A DNA stretch of 64,000 nucleotides from Dipteris shenzhenensis (taxonomy: Eukaryota > Polypodiophyta > Polypodiopsida > Gleicheniales), in NCBI GenBank assembly GCA_047967505.1, contig CM106540.1. One strand, 5' to 3'. The notes below the pieces were generated by a model. It saw nothing but the letters and a program-made list of their open reading frames with translations. It was not told the origin of the DNA and did not search any database. Below are positions 53,001 through 58,600 of the stretch, piece after piece. Positions within the stretch are counted from its first letter, which is position 1. Each line of letters opens with the position of its first letter. The translations under genes and the position numbers were made by a program.

Positions 53001-55636
53001 ACACCTAAAAACGCAAAGTATACAGGAACTCACCAATCTTGGGCTGAACCTGCTACAAGTGACTTTTGGATTGTGATCTCTGCACTGTCTCCCTCTTAAA
53101 TCCTATGACAATAGAGATAAGATATGGAAATCTATCTTGGAGGTAAAAGAAGTGGCTGCCAAAGACCAATAAGTCTTCAAAGGACATACTCCTGGTCAAG
53201 TCCTGAACAGCTAAGAAGAGCTAGAATTAGATGAAGCTTCCGAAGGTAAGCTTGAGGACCTTTGTTGTAGTATGCACTATGGCGCAAGACCAGGAAGAAC
53301 CCTCTAGGTAAATCTTTTGTGAGTTCTTCCTGTTTGGTGCTGAACGAGAGGACAAGGGGAGTATCAACCAAACAATGCAACCTTAGCTGAGGCCATGATA
53401 AGACAAACCTGTGTGCTATGTATCTGGCTGGGACTAGATTGCAGCTTTGCTCAACCTATAATATGCCCTCAATGAAATAGACTTAGAAACTTGAGGATCG
53501 ATCCTGGAAGATGGCATGAAACATTTGCTGCCTCAGGAAAGCAGATCTCCATGAGGATATCATGCCCACATGCTACTAGCCTGGTTGATTTTAAACAAGG
53601 GAAAGTGGTATGAGTTGTCATCTGGTGTCTTCAAGGAGATGCTATAAAAAACATTCATACTATGGATATAGACCTAGCCCATTCTGCATATATACAGGAA
53701 AAAAGCAGGTCAGCAATCAAAAGATACATTCATAGGCACATCTCATGTTGATTTCGATACCCTGTGATTGAGGATGTTGCTCACTGAGAAAGAGAGAAGA
53801 AAACCATTGTTGGAGAATAGAGAGACTTTATGGTAGAATCTTTGAGAAGAAAAAGGCTGGCACTTGGTTGAAAGCACTATGGGTTTGGAATAGGTCATAA
53901 GGCGGTGCTCTGGAATAGGGGGTAGAGAGATGAACACCGCAAGAAGGCAAGAGGAGAGATGCATTAGGATAGAATGTTGAGGGAATGAGTAGTAGTAAGA
54001 GAAGGCACAGACCTCTGCAAATGGGGAGGATGTGCCATAACCCACAGGCCAAATCTGAAAGAGACAGCTGAGCACACCTGAATAGTTGGTGGTGCTTCTG
54101 CTTTTCATTAATTTAACAGCAGTAATGACCACTCGTGTGCAAGCCTGTGCTTATGACCTGTGATATGGCACCTTCACATTGACTAACGTGTTTTCTTAAA
54201 ACAATAACAATAACAATAACATATCAGATCTTTTACGAAGGTAGATAGTTTCTCATGCTGGTATGATTGCTGCTGATACTGTATGATTGCTAACAAAAAA
54301 CGTCACCATTATTCACCAGATGTCTTGAAAAGCAATAAGAATCAAGTTTCATCCTGGGTTTTTGTCAGCCTTTAGGTTAGACCCTCTTTCATTATTCCTG
54401 TCTGGTAGTCATGCTGCCAGTATTACAGATTAGAGCATCTTCCCACTGCCAGTTAAGAAGGACTAGTTAAGGATTTAAGTGGACATGTGCATTTCGATTG
54501 GGATTCAAGGAGGTCGTGTTAAATCTTTTAATTGCATATTAAAGATGTTTGAAAAGTTTAGGTACTTTTAAGGGGTTGAAAAGTTTAGGTACTTTTAAGG
54601 GGCTTTTGTAAAAGGATATAAGTGGAAATATATAAAATATGGGTTTAACTGAATGGTGGACAGTGGGAATGCTACTTAAGATTTTTGTTTAGTATTTTTA
54701 AAGGGTCAAGACTAAATCAAAACTATACACTATGGGTACTCATTTGAAAGCCCTTGAAAAGTTGAAGCCATTGTGATTGTAAGCTCAAAGAATGGACATC
54801 ATAGTGTAAAGATCTACCATTTTGCACACATAAGAAAAGATCTGAAATTTCTTGTTCGGACCACTTTATGCATAAAATAAAGAGGGTATTTTCCTCTCAT
54901 TAAGTAGGAAGGAGGGAGGTGCTAATATCCATGGGGTCTCGAAGGAGATGAACTTTAAATAAAGGAGAGAGATCCATCGATTGTAGCGTCACAAACATGG
55001 ATGATTCTATAAGATTCCTGGGTTGACATGGATTTGTAATAGGAACCACAAATCCTGCCAGTCGATTCCCCTCTCTTTTTTTGAAAAACAATAAAATAGT
55101 GAAAACAAATCTGTCAGCCCTGCACTTTCCCAGCGTTTGCGCTTACCCTGTACACCTGAGACCCCCCAGCCTTACCCTTTGGTGCGAACTTTGCCTTTTC
55201 TCCCTCAACAAACGGCTGTAAATATCCAGAACAGAGCTGGTTATGAATGGAAATGGAATTGTGTTGTTATGCTTAACTTTTATGTAACTGAAGTCGTTCT
55301 GGTAAGTTTACTAGCATAACATAACATTAGGTGGAAAAGGGTCCTTATTTGCCTTTATTTCCTGATGGTGACAGATTTGTCTTTCATGGGATAGATGAGA
55401 GCTCTCTCAACAATGCTTTGGAACGTGCCTTCCACTATTATTCAGAAAGTGAGATTGAGTTTTGTTTGCAATCTACTGGATCTTTTCTTTGTAGAACTAT
55501 TCTGATTGAACATATATATGCAGGGCCAGACTGGTGGATGGAACTTGTTTCTAGGGTAATGAATCTTGACAACAGCTGGAACAAATCAGCTGGAGAGTAC
55601 GTCAAACTCTACAATTCGGTGCGGATTAAATGGTGA
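12825..55636 (+). CDS. SS5: Starch synthase, class V/IV-like (GT5), 14 exons, 5' partial
   Basis: The exons join as 12825-13358, 13461-13553, 13704-13756, 13845-13902, 32067-32149, 34150-34227, 34443-34522, 34746-34930, 35025-35099, 51785-51825, 51930-52035, 52203-52285, 55375-55448 and 55524-55636. They total 1656 bp in one frame: 551 residues plus TGA. The enzyme adds glucose from ADP-glucose to alpha-1,4-glucan in plastids. The GT5 domain has KVGGL at 71-75 and HVHEW at 188-192. The GT1 half has RLVPQKG at 368-374, FEPCGL at 447-452 and KTGGL at 468-472. Features such as [22 protein letters not shown] and the NSVRI end fit class V, whose Arabidopsis member promotes granule initiation; class IV is the alternative. 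The amino-terminal exons are not recognised. Most of the span is transposon-filled intron. Confidence 0.88.
13461..13553 (+). CDS. SS5: Starch synthase exon 2
   Basis: 31 codons, phase 0 at both ends, between acceptor TGTTAG and donor GTAAAG. It encodes residues 179-209 including [10 protein letters not shown], the conserved histidine loop of the GT5 domain. Confidence 0.9.
13704..13756 (+). CDS. SS5: Starch synthase exon 3, ending at a GC donor
   Basis: 53 bp after acceptor TTTTGCAG, encoding [17 protein letters not shown] plus two bases of the next codon. The only in-frame junction to exon 4 is CAG|GCAAGA, a GC-AG intron. It matches the known AG|GCAAG pattern of the minor GC donor class. 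Confidence 0.85.
13845..13902 (+). CDS. SS5: Starch synthase exon 4, ending at a GC donor
   Basis: 58 bp encoding the end of a split arginine codon and then [19 protein letters not shown]. The junction is AAG|GCAAGC, again a GC donor. The next exon is more than 18 kb away at 32067. Confidence 0.85.
13911..16379. other. Intron sequence without recognised genes
   Basis: AT-rich at first (to about 14700), then more GC-rich to 16370. Short minus-strand frames at 14852-15076 and 15773-15976 have no motifs I recognise. The second half may be an old, unclassified repeat. Confidence 0.4.
16380..17860 (-). pseudogene. LINE ORF2 relic, rearranged
   Basis: On the minus strand 16740-16700 reads [15 protein letters not shown], matching HFFSTLGPRHSRESV of the LINE at 4437-4393. 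16490-16420 keeps fragments of the same RT amino-terminal region. Near 17610 a separate frame shows [11 protein letters not shown], a motif found after the RT of plant LINEs. The order is disturbed and stops are frequent, so this is an old copy of the same broad L1 family. Confidence 0.6.
17461..17526. repeat. Two copies of a 33-bp tandem repeat
   Basis: AAGGCTCTGCATTAGGGC starts at 17461 and, with one change, at 17494. Both continue with TTCTAGGGCTCC. Confidence 0.8.
17867..18608 (-). repeat. 3' LTR of the gag-only copia, first part
   Basis: Aligns by eye along its length with 26988-27728, including the matching sequences near 18110 and 27240. It is interrupted after CAGCCCTG by the chromovirus and continues at 25370. 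Confidence 0.75.
18609..19017 (+). repeat. 5' LTR of the chromovirus
   Basis: Begins TGTCACGATCTG and ends TTCTTACA. A TATA box TATATAAG at 18870-18877 lies inside the palindrome-like CTCTCTATATAAGAGAG. Confidence 0.9.
18870..18877 (+). promoter_or_regulatory. LTR TATA box
   Basis: TATATAAG about 150 bp before the end of the LTR, in the position expected for the element's promoter. The same box is present in the 3' LTR at 25217-25224, inside the host gene's intron and in the same sense as the gene. Confidence 0.6.
19019..19030 (+). other. tRNA-iMet primer binding site, chromovirus
   Basis: TGGTATCAGAGC, one base after the LTR. Many chromoviruses use this primer as copia elements do. Confidence 0.9.
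19031..20594 (+). other. Chromovirus leader region
   Basis: About 1.5 kb between the primer site and recognisable gag. It contains repeated CACACC/CCTTTT-rich sequence at 19250-19500 and a CTGCC/CAGCCT-rich part at 19680-20010. The frames here have no motifs I recognise. Confidence 0.5.
20595..22290 (+). pseudogene. Chromovirus gag with zinc knuckle, broken
   Basis: 20595-21113 is a proline/serine-rich frame that may be the amino end. 21181-21621 is the capsid core with [18 protein letters not shown] and [15 protein letters not shown] at 21619 and a TAG near 21661 interrupt it, and the same frame continues from 21673 with [16 protein letters not shown]. The knuckle [13 protein letters not shown] lies near 22103-22140, with only three residues between the second Cys and His instead of the usual four. 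Confidence 0.8.
22300..23560 (+). pseudogene. Chromovirus protease and reverse transcriptase, frameshifted
   Basis: The protease has the [12 protein letters not shown] active site near 22333-22370 and then [10 protein letters not shown] near 22547. A 1-base frameshift lies near 22915, before the RT start. RT motifs follow: [21 protein letters not shown] and the active site [10 protein letters not shown] near 23358-23387. The sequence leaves RT at about 23560 and goes straight to integrase text, so RNase H and the RT end are deleted. Confidence 0.85.
23600..24897 (+). pseudogene. Chromovirus integrase and chromodomain, broken
   Basis: The amino-terminal HHCC zinc domain ([18 protein letters not shown], then CLSCQQMK) lies at about 23654-23775. 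The catalytic core shows SMDFITTLP near 23846, IISDRDPKF near 24024 and [10 protein letters not shown] near 24125, matching a D,D,E arrangement. A stop TAG follows at 24185 and another near 24614. The last frame (to 24897) carries a chromodomain-like segment with [16 protein letters not shown] and [12 protein letters not shown]. Chromodomains direct integration to particular chromatin. Confidence 0.85.
24956..25364 (+). repeat. 3' LTR of the chromovirus
   Basis: A 409-bp copy of 18609-19017 with about 15 substitutions, mostly transitions, by eye. It has the same ends TGTCA and TTACA. Confidence 0.9.
25370..25690 (-). repeat. 3' LTR of the gag-only copia, second part
   Basis: Matches 27729 to about 28050 of the sister LTR, including TCCATGGCCGACCC at the junction and the CATGTGGCAGG repeats near its end. 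Confidence 0.75.
25700..26975 (-). pseudogene. Gag of the gag-only copia element, broken
   Basis: On the minus strand, [14 protein letters not shown] near 26410, [16 protein letters not shown] near 26310, [17 protein letters not shown] near 26230 and the knuckle [14 protein letters not shown] near 25970-25930 appear in gag order. One frameshift (near 26340) and at least two stops interrupt it. No enzyme domain follows before the LTR, so proteins for copying must have come from another element. Confidence 0.75.
26976..26987 (-). other. Primer binding site of the gag-only copia
   Basis: Plus strand GCTCTGCTACCA, the reverse complement of TGGTAGCAGAGC. This is one base from the initiator-Met site used by the other elements here. 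Confidence 0.7.
26988..28050 (-). repeat. 5' LTR of the gag-only copia
   Basis: The uninterrupted copy. It contains a 23-base C run at 27594-27616 where the left LTR has only about six C at 18489. The right end is not certain: similarity to the other LTR fades at about 28050. Confidence 0.7.
28250..30060 (-). pseudogene. LINE ORF2 relic (endonuclease end and RT)
   Basis: The minus strand near 28640 keeps an [11 protein letters not shown]-like segment, the core of the RT motif seen intact at 3750. Segments near 28720-28800 match the preceding HGIW region, and 29050-29560 reads as degenerate text between endonuclease and RT. 29760-29860 gives [15 protein letters not shown], matching VDRFYVDDWALDRGG of the LINE near 4920-4876. 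Many stops and shifts show that it is old. Confidence 0.6.
28905..29035. repeat. Three copies of a short direct repeat in the LINE relic
   Basis: AAGCTAGCCTAAGGGGGTTG occurs three times, in places with flanking GAGCTAGAGT...AAAAT. It looks like local duplication, and spacing is uneven. Confidence 0.75.
30100..30965. other. Purine-rich segment, possible LINE 5' region
   Basis: GGAGG/AGAAA-rich on plus, ending in a G run near 30938-30947. It follows the LINE relic on the side where its 5' end would be and resembles the purine-rich 5' block at 11127-11600. No convincing frame is present. Confidence 0.35.
30966..32060. other. Intron sequence without recognised genes
   Basis: Mixed sequence that becomes AT-rich towards exon 5. 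I see no coding or repeat structure. Confidence 0.5.
32067..32149 (+). CDS. SS5: Starch synthase exon 5
   Basis: 83 bp between acceptor ATGCAG and donor GTAAGT, encoding [20 protein letters not shown] and then IVYSNIV with a split threonine. This is the segment leading into the SPTY motif. Confidence 0.9.
32150..34149 (+). other. 2.0-kb intron, no recognised element
   Basis: AT-rich. A short related pair of segments near 32500-32660 and 32760-32900 (TTCTCTCCAACCT / TGCTCTCTGACCT, both followed by GTATTGCTTTGA-like text) suggests an old local duplication. Open frames at 33384-33791 lack motifs. Confidence 0.5.
34150..34227 (+). CDS. SS5: Starch synthase exon 6
   Basis: 78 bp between TATACAG and GTAAGT, encoding [19 protein letters not shown] and following residues. 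SPTY is conserved in starch and glycogen synthases. Confidence 0.9.
34443..34522 (+). CDS. SS5: Starch synthase exon 7
   Basis: 80 bp between CACAG and GTTAAT, encoding [20 protein letters not shown] and on. NGID is the conserved hinge segment before the GT1 half. Confidence 0.9.
34746..34930 (+). CDS. SS5: Starch synthase exon 8
   Basis: 185 bp between CCTAG and GTGAGC. It contains [11 protein letters not shown], a variable serine/lysine stretch and [16 protein letters not shown], with the Arg and Lys that contact the nucleotide sugar in the family. Confidence 0.9.
35025..35099 (+). CDS. SS5: Starch synthase exon 9
   Basis: 25 codons in phase 0 between TTCCAG and GTGATA, encoding [20 protein letters not shown] and the rest of this helix. 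The next exon is 16.7 kb away. Confidence 0.9.
35840..36070 (+). pseudogene. Copia RT fragment, plus strand
   Basis: Reads [14 protein letters not shown] near 35853 and, after a frame change, [20 protein letters not shown] near 35990. These two blocks lie at matching spacing in the copia RT at 7850-8060. A truncated, mutated copy. Confidence 0.7.
36540..37180 (-). pseudogene. Copia integrase end and RT start, minus strand
   Basis: On the minus strand [19 protein letters not shown] near 37140 is the end of a copia integrase. A spacer follows, and after a frame change [20 protein letters not shown] and [16 protein letters not shown] near 36690-36600 form the start of RT. The fragment ends soon after, next to a G run at 36433-36445. 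Confidence 0.75.
37250..37995 (-). pseudogene. Decayed frame with acidic tryptophan-containing peptides, unrecognised
   Basis: Three minus-strand peptides share a pattern: an acidic [VI]E[VI][IL][YF][NS]E segment, then W, a run of L/I, and [DE]E[EV]. Examples are [20 protein letters not shown] near 37950, [17 protein letters not shown] near 37580 and [10 protein letters not shown] near 37360. Frames shift between them, so the region is a relic. Closely similar peptides occur at 47517-47786 and 47787-48215. I do not recognise the family. It could be an accessory gene of an LTR element or a dispersed host gene fragment. Confidence 0.4.
38279..38543. repeat. 138-bp tandem duplication
   Basis: Copies begin GGCACCCTTGGCTAAGG at 38279 and 38417. 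The second lacks a 10-bp stretch near its start and has a few substitutions. Confidence 0.85.
38640..40570 (-). other. Coding-like decayed region, unrecognised
   Basis: Plus strand is C/T-rich, and the minus strand gives several medium frames in different phases (40577-40371, 40319-40068, 40034-39795, 39473-39198, 39307-39077). They are rich in E, K, G and W and look like one protein broken by frameshifts. I recognise no domain. Together with 37250-37995 it may form one unclassified repeat of more than 3 kb. Confidence 0.3.
40070..40240. repeat. Pair of 35-40-bp direct repeats, 122 bp apart
   Basis: TGTATGCTAAAGAATGCCAA at 40076 recurs at 40198 and both continue with ACCTCAC. Preceding CATCC(C)ATCCTTC is also shared. 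Confidence 0.8.
40580..41870. other. Intron sequence without recognised genes
   Basis: Mixed sequence with many CTTGCTCTCAATGCTCCAA-like short repeats at 41570-41710 and a (CT)n tract at 41780-41801. No supported gene. Confidence 0.5.
42982..43262 (-). repeat. 3' LTR of the young gag-only element
   Basis: 281 bp, TGTTGGAATATGG to TCTCCAACA. The ends form the inverted repeat TGTTGGA / TCCAACA. Confidence 0.95.
43263..43276 (-). other. Polypurine tract of the young gag-only element
   Basis: Plus strand CCCTCCTTAAG. On the element strand this is CTTAAGGAGGG directly before the 3' LTR. Confidence 0.75.
43573..44403 (-). CDS. gag: Intact copia gag, only gene of the young element
   Basis: A 276-codon frame from ATG at 44403 to the stop at 43573, without interruption. 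The amino half is a copia capsid of the UBN2 type: [19 protein letters not shown] at about 13-31, [10 protein letters not shown] near 84-93, [16 protein letters not shown] near 148-163. Two CCHC zinc knuckles follow, [14 protein letters not shown] at 207-220 and [14 protein letters not shown] at 226-239, then a serine/threonine/alanine-rich tail. Gag forms the particle and its knuckles bind the element's RNA. Normal copia gag is fused to a pol frame; here the frame simply stops and about 310 bp later the LTR begins. It is likely expressed from the LTR at 45144-45424. Confidence 0.92.
   Translation of the reverse strand: MASSSHSLISIDKFNGSNFHTWQIKIKCHLMKEGLWDIVHRDAPEGPSEQVVATKNDKAYAIILLGLGDDYIHHISDIQSAPQAWITLDTLFGARSKNSKIALMISFFDLHMQEGATIASHVNYLRSLMVQLASVKSPISEDIAIAVLLKSLPDSYDTLVTTFKYHNNPSLEGIINALQEEERTQQRKVTDTTFLAKKGSSKVRKPCTHCGKTNHVEKDCFKAHPCTICGRDNHREKDCYSKTSTSVPATTSAHVAATSPSADPAVPSSHDEKWAF
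44404..45131 (-). other. Leader of the young element with GTACGG and CAGATCTG clusters
   Basis: A 730-bp untranslated leader. 44690-44790 holds a cluster of GTACGGAC/CCGTACAG units like those in the leaders at 1-385 and 5761-6588. 44805-44950 holds many CAGATCTG-type palindromes (AGATCTGGCGC, GCGCAGATCTG). Such sequences could form RNA structure for packaging or translation; that is inference. Confidence 0.7.
45132..45143 (-). other. tRNA-iMet primer binding site, young element
   Basis: Plus strand GCTCTGATACCA immediately before the LTR at 45144, complement of TGGTATCAGAGC. Confidence 0.92.
45144..45424 (-). repeat. 5' LTR of the young gag-only element
   Basis: 281 bp, the same length as 42982-43262, and I found no difference reading them side by side. 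Followed by GGTAG at 45425-45429. Confidence 0.95.
46535..47246 (+). pseudogene. L1-type ORF1 relic (coiled coil and RNA-binding domains)
   Basis: The frame opens with a coiled coil ([20 protein letters not shown], then RIQVLEG) and continues with a segment [20 protein letters not shown], like the RRM-type core of L1 ORF1 proteins. A TAG at 46931-46933 interrupts it. After a later frameshift near 47080 it reads [20 protein letters not shown] and [13 protein letters not shown] up to TAG at 47246, matching the usual carboxyl-terminal domain. It follows the LINE relic ending near 46345 in the same sense and may be the start of a next copy. Assignment rests on overall layout. Confidence 0.6.
47404..47943. 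repeat. 270-bp tandem duplication carrying an acidic-peptide frame
   Basis: Copies begin GGTCTCC...GGACGTTGATAAAAG at 47404 and 47674. They diverge by scattered substitutions and a small indel near the start. Each contains the minus-strand peptide end [12 protein letters not shown]...EEW...ILHLEFC. Confidence 0.9.
47517..48215 (-). pseudogene. Duplicated acidic-peptide frames, unrecognised
   Basis: Two minus-strand frames (48215-47787 and 47786-47517) end in nearly the same 50-residue segment: [17 protein letters not shown], then VIEEEWVGI and [13 protein letters not shown], ending EEDFM or GEEDFM before the stop. The second is the product of the 270-bp duplication. The segment resembles peptides at 37250-37995 in its E/W/L pattern. 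I know no function for it. The amino part of the first frame (serine/leucine-rich) looks unrelated. Confidence 0.4.
48216..49051. other. C/A-rich sequence without recognised genes
   Basis: Composition (CTCACAG, CAGCCTC, CATCCAGAAG) resembles 38640-39500, and phrases such as CTCACATAT.CT.ATCCAATGCTCA near 49215 recur at 39730-39757. It may be a second, shorter copy of the same unclassified repeat. Confidence 0.35.
49052..49213. repeat. 81-bp perfect or near-perfect tandem duplication
   Basis: CCAAGTCCTTTTTCCCCC starts at 49052 and 49133. The two units read as identical to CATGAATTTACT. Confidence 0.9.
49239..49530 (+). mobile_element. 5'-truncated L1-type LINE with poly(A) tail
   Basis: This 292-bp fragment matches the 3' end of the LINE at 1149-11665. 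It encodes the last part of ORF2 ([20 protein letters not shown]...QPQSFLFGS, stop), has the same 3' untranslated region and ends in an A-run. It is flanked by GCTCACA at 49232-49238 and 49531-49537. Severe 5' truncation is typical of LINE insertion. It lies in sense orientation in the starch synthase intron. Confidence 0.85.
50025..50055. repeat. (CT)n microsatellite
   Basis: About 15 CT units. Confidence 0.95.
50056..51784. other. Intron sequence without recognised genes
   Basis: AT-rich. No frame with a motif and no repeat that I can support, up to the exon 10 acceptor TTGTCAG. Confidence 0.5.
51785..51825 (+). CDS. SS5: Starch synthase exon 10
   Basis: 41 bp encoding [13 protein letters not shown] and two bases of a split serine codon. 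Acceptor TCAG, donor GTCTTC. RLLLMY followed by [11 protein letters not shown] in the next exon is the expected order of this family. Confidence 0.85.
51930..52035 (+). CDS. SS5: Starch synthase exon 11
   Basis: 106 bp between ATGCAG and GTACTG. It encodes [20 protein letters not shown] and then [15 protein letters not shown], with the conserved glutamate of the EPCGL motif (residue 448). A longer reading-through frame starting at 51754 is not the gene: it uses intron sequence. Confidence 0.92.
52203..52285 (+). CDS. SS5: Starch synthase exon 12
   Basis: 83 bp between TTCACAG and GTCTGT, encoding [20 protein letters not shown], then SNGTKAN and two bases of glycine. KTGGL is the carboxyl-terminal conserved motif of the family. 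Confidence 0.92.
52286..55374 (+). other. 3.1-kb intron, no recognised element
   Basis: Short frames only. A 31-bp tandem pair GAAAAGTTTAGGTACTTTTA occurs at about 54550-54602. I see no transposon domains, although 52600-54130 has a different composition and may be an unclassified insertion. Confidence 0.5.
55375..55448 (+). CDS. SS5: Starch synthase exon 13
   Basis: 74 bp between GTGACAG and GTGAGA. It encodes [20 protein letters not shown] and YYSE with a split arginine. The frame upstream of 55375 is intron. Confidence 0.9.
55524..55636 (+). CDS. SS5: Starch synthase exon 14 with stop codon
   Basis: 113 bp after TATGCAG, encoding [20 protein letters not shown] and [16 protein letters not shown], then TGA. 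The DNSWN and final YNSVR text matches the usual end of the protein. Confidence 0.92.
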
Positions 55637-58600
55637 TGCATGTGCACAGCACACTTGCAAACAATGTGGAGATGCACCTAGAAGGTGATTTATCCATCGT
55701 GCCTCTTGTAGCCGTACCACCTATATCTTGATGAAACAAGTAAATTTGGATGCATTGAATTCATTGTAAATATACCGTTCATAGCTTGATCAAACCAACG
55801 TGTCACGACTTTGAAAATATTGGGCATCCAAAGACCCATATGTTTTGGTTGTGAGTACACATTTGCAAATATGGCATAGTTTATTGATTTTGGTCTATAC
55901 ACAAAGACAATATATATCGGTGGGTTATTGACGGTGATCAACTTGTTCCTTCTTATGCATTATAAGAAACTTTCATTTATTAATGATGTTTTCAAACTTC
56001 AACAAACCCATAGCCATTGAAAAGTAGGTATCAACTCTAGAGGTGCTACAATCAATTTCATTGGTGAAGGATGAGAACCGCAGTAATTCAAGCTAGGAAA
56101 GAAAAAGACAAGTAAGAAAGCTTGTCCAACCTCCACTAATCAATGTCTTTTATGAAAAACATCACAAGTAAATGATGAAGTTGTGTGCCTCAACTTTGAG
56201 AAGGCTTAATGGTACTATAGTTAAGACATAGCAATAAGAGGAATGAGATTCACATTGACATTGTGAAAAGAATGCAAAAACTTTACAGGTGGCAAATCCT
56301 TTACACATGATGTTTCTTTAAGGTCCTTTCATGTGATCTAGAATCTCTCACATATGCAAACATACTAATTTCTTGATGTTGCAATTGAACCTCTATTATA
56401 AGGATCCAAATAGTGTTGCAAATTGCAATGTGTAAAACTTTCCATAATTGCTACCTTAAGATTTGCACAATGTAAAGAATCAGATTTCCTTCTCATAAAT
56501 TTGAATGAATTGAGCTTCCTCTCCCATGTCGTTAGACCCTTAGTTGTGAGGACACAACCATATATGTGTACAAAGTTTACTTTCTTATATTCTACTTTTA
56601 TGCTACTCTTCATGAAATACTAAGTCATTCTAACATTCACTATCCTAGAATTAAGTACCAATCAAATTCATTTCCTTTTACGTAAAGCGTAGATCATTTT
56701 CCATGGTCTTTTTCCACCCTTAGATGTTGACATTTTCAAAGCAAGGGCGTTTTTTAGGAATTCCTTAAAATGACCCTTTTCCCTCCCATGTCATAAGATC
56801 TAGTTGAGGTCAATATTAAAAAGTCAAAAAATTATACGTAATGTATTTTGAATTTCTCTCACCAACCAAAATCACTAACACATTCATATTTTGTTGCAAA
56901 TGCAAAATCCTTCTTAGGTGGTGAGAGATTTCAACATATGTATTGAAAATTTGTAGACCAACTTCGATTCTTATTACCACAACTTTCAAAGCTTCTCTCA
57001 ATTGTATACGAAACAATCAAAAAGCGACGTGATGAAGCAAGAGGTCCCATATAGGGTAATCATGAGTTTTTGAGCTTTTGTTGTGATTATACATAATCAT
57101 ATTTACATTGATATTTTGTTATAAATACCATCTCCTACCAAGAACTTTTTTCCTAGCTTGAGAAAACAACAATGCCTCATCAAACTCCATTGCTTGCAAT
57201 GTGTGTGATTCATTAGTATTTAAAGCTATGATGAATAATTTTTCGATTAAGATAGGCCAAAAATTATGTTAAAAGGACGTTTTAGAGAAGACCATCCATA
57301 AGCACCACATTTATGAATGTTGTCTTATTCATTCTATTGTGAATGTTGAGAAATTCGAATCAAAAGAACATGTTTACTTGGCTAGCACTAGAGCGTTTTA
57401 TGAAATTCTCAAATCCTATGAAGCCAGGTGAAACATTCTAAACCGTTAGATTTCACATAAGAAAAGCCCAACGTGGATCTAAAAACAACCCCAATATAAA
57501 TAAACACTGCTTCAAAATATGCAAGCAGAGCATGCTATTTGAGGCATCACCTTTATGGTTGTTTCCTTGGGAAGGTTTTGTTTTGTTGTTTGCAAGAGAT
57601 TCATAAGATTTTGAATGACGCTGCCTTTAACTATGGTTTGTAGCTTGGGTGGTGTCGTATTAGTAAATTGTTGCAGAAGTTGCTCCACACTTGCCAGGTT
57701 GCCAGGTCTTCCGTAGCATGAGTGTCGAGCAAATTTTGCTTCGTATTTTCCTCCCTTCCCCTTGGTCTCTCATTTGGTTGTTTGTTGGGTGAGCAAATTC
57801 ATCTCCTTCTAGTACTCCTAGCTTGCTTTTTCTAGCATTAGTTGCTCATGATGTCATGGACTATGGCATTGGCTCTATTCATTCAATTGTCTTGCATAGC
57901 ATTCATTCAATTGGACCAAGTAAGCCAAATATTACGTCATCTTTACGTATTTGATCTTGTTACAGATGCTTTGAGGGATAGGGAGACTAGTCTACATCTA
58001 GGTGGGTGTTGTGGCTCGACTGAGCTTTGTGTTATGCAATTTATGTGGTGGGCTTTTACATCTTGATTGAGAATTGAGTCTTTCTCTTTTAAAGTAGGCA
58101 ATTTCTCTTTTCTTAAGAGTTACAACGTCTATCAAGCCTATTTTTAGCCAAGTGCTTGATAGCTTTACTTCGATGTGTGTTCTTTTGAAAATGAGAAGGT
58201 GGTATGTAGGCGGAGACAATCAATCCAAATATGTGAAAGGTTGAGTAACTTGGGTGCTTGCTATGAAACCAAAGAGTATATGAGATGGCATGAATACTAC
58301 ATGAGTATACTCTATTTGTATGTAGAGGGTTGTGGATACGAGTATGTGGGAGGAAGTCTTGGGATTGATCAATGAGCATGCCCCTTGCCGGGTTTATGAG
58401 GGCCCTATGTGTCATTCAACAATCCCATTTTGTGGAGGATTGTTGGGTATGGTTAATCATTGATATAAGCTAGCATTAGTATGGTAGGTTTTGAACTAAT
58501 TCGAGATGTATTCCCCATCATTGTTTAATTCAAGGGACATAATCTTAAAAGTTAGTTGATTTTCAATAAGTCAATGATAAGCTTTGAGTATGATTTCAGA

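Noticed and set aside
52600-54130. A possible transposon in the 3.1-kb intron
   Set aside because: Composition differs from its surroundings, but I could find no terminal repeats, target duplication or protein motif.
55331-55636. A single-exon end of the starch synthase from 55331
   Set aside because: The frame reads through the 75-bp intron 55449-55523 and adds residues foreign to the family. Splicing restores the ERPDWW junction.
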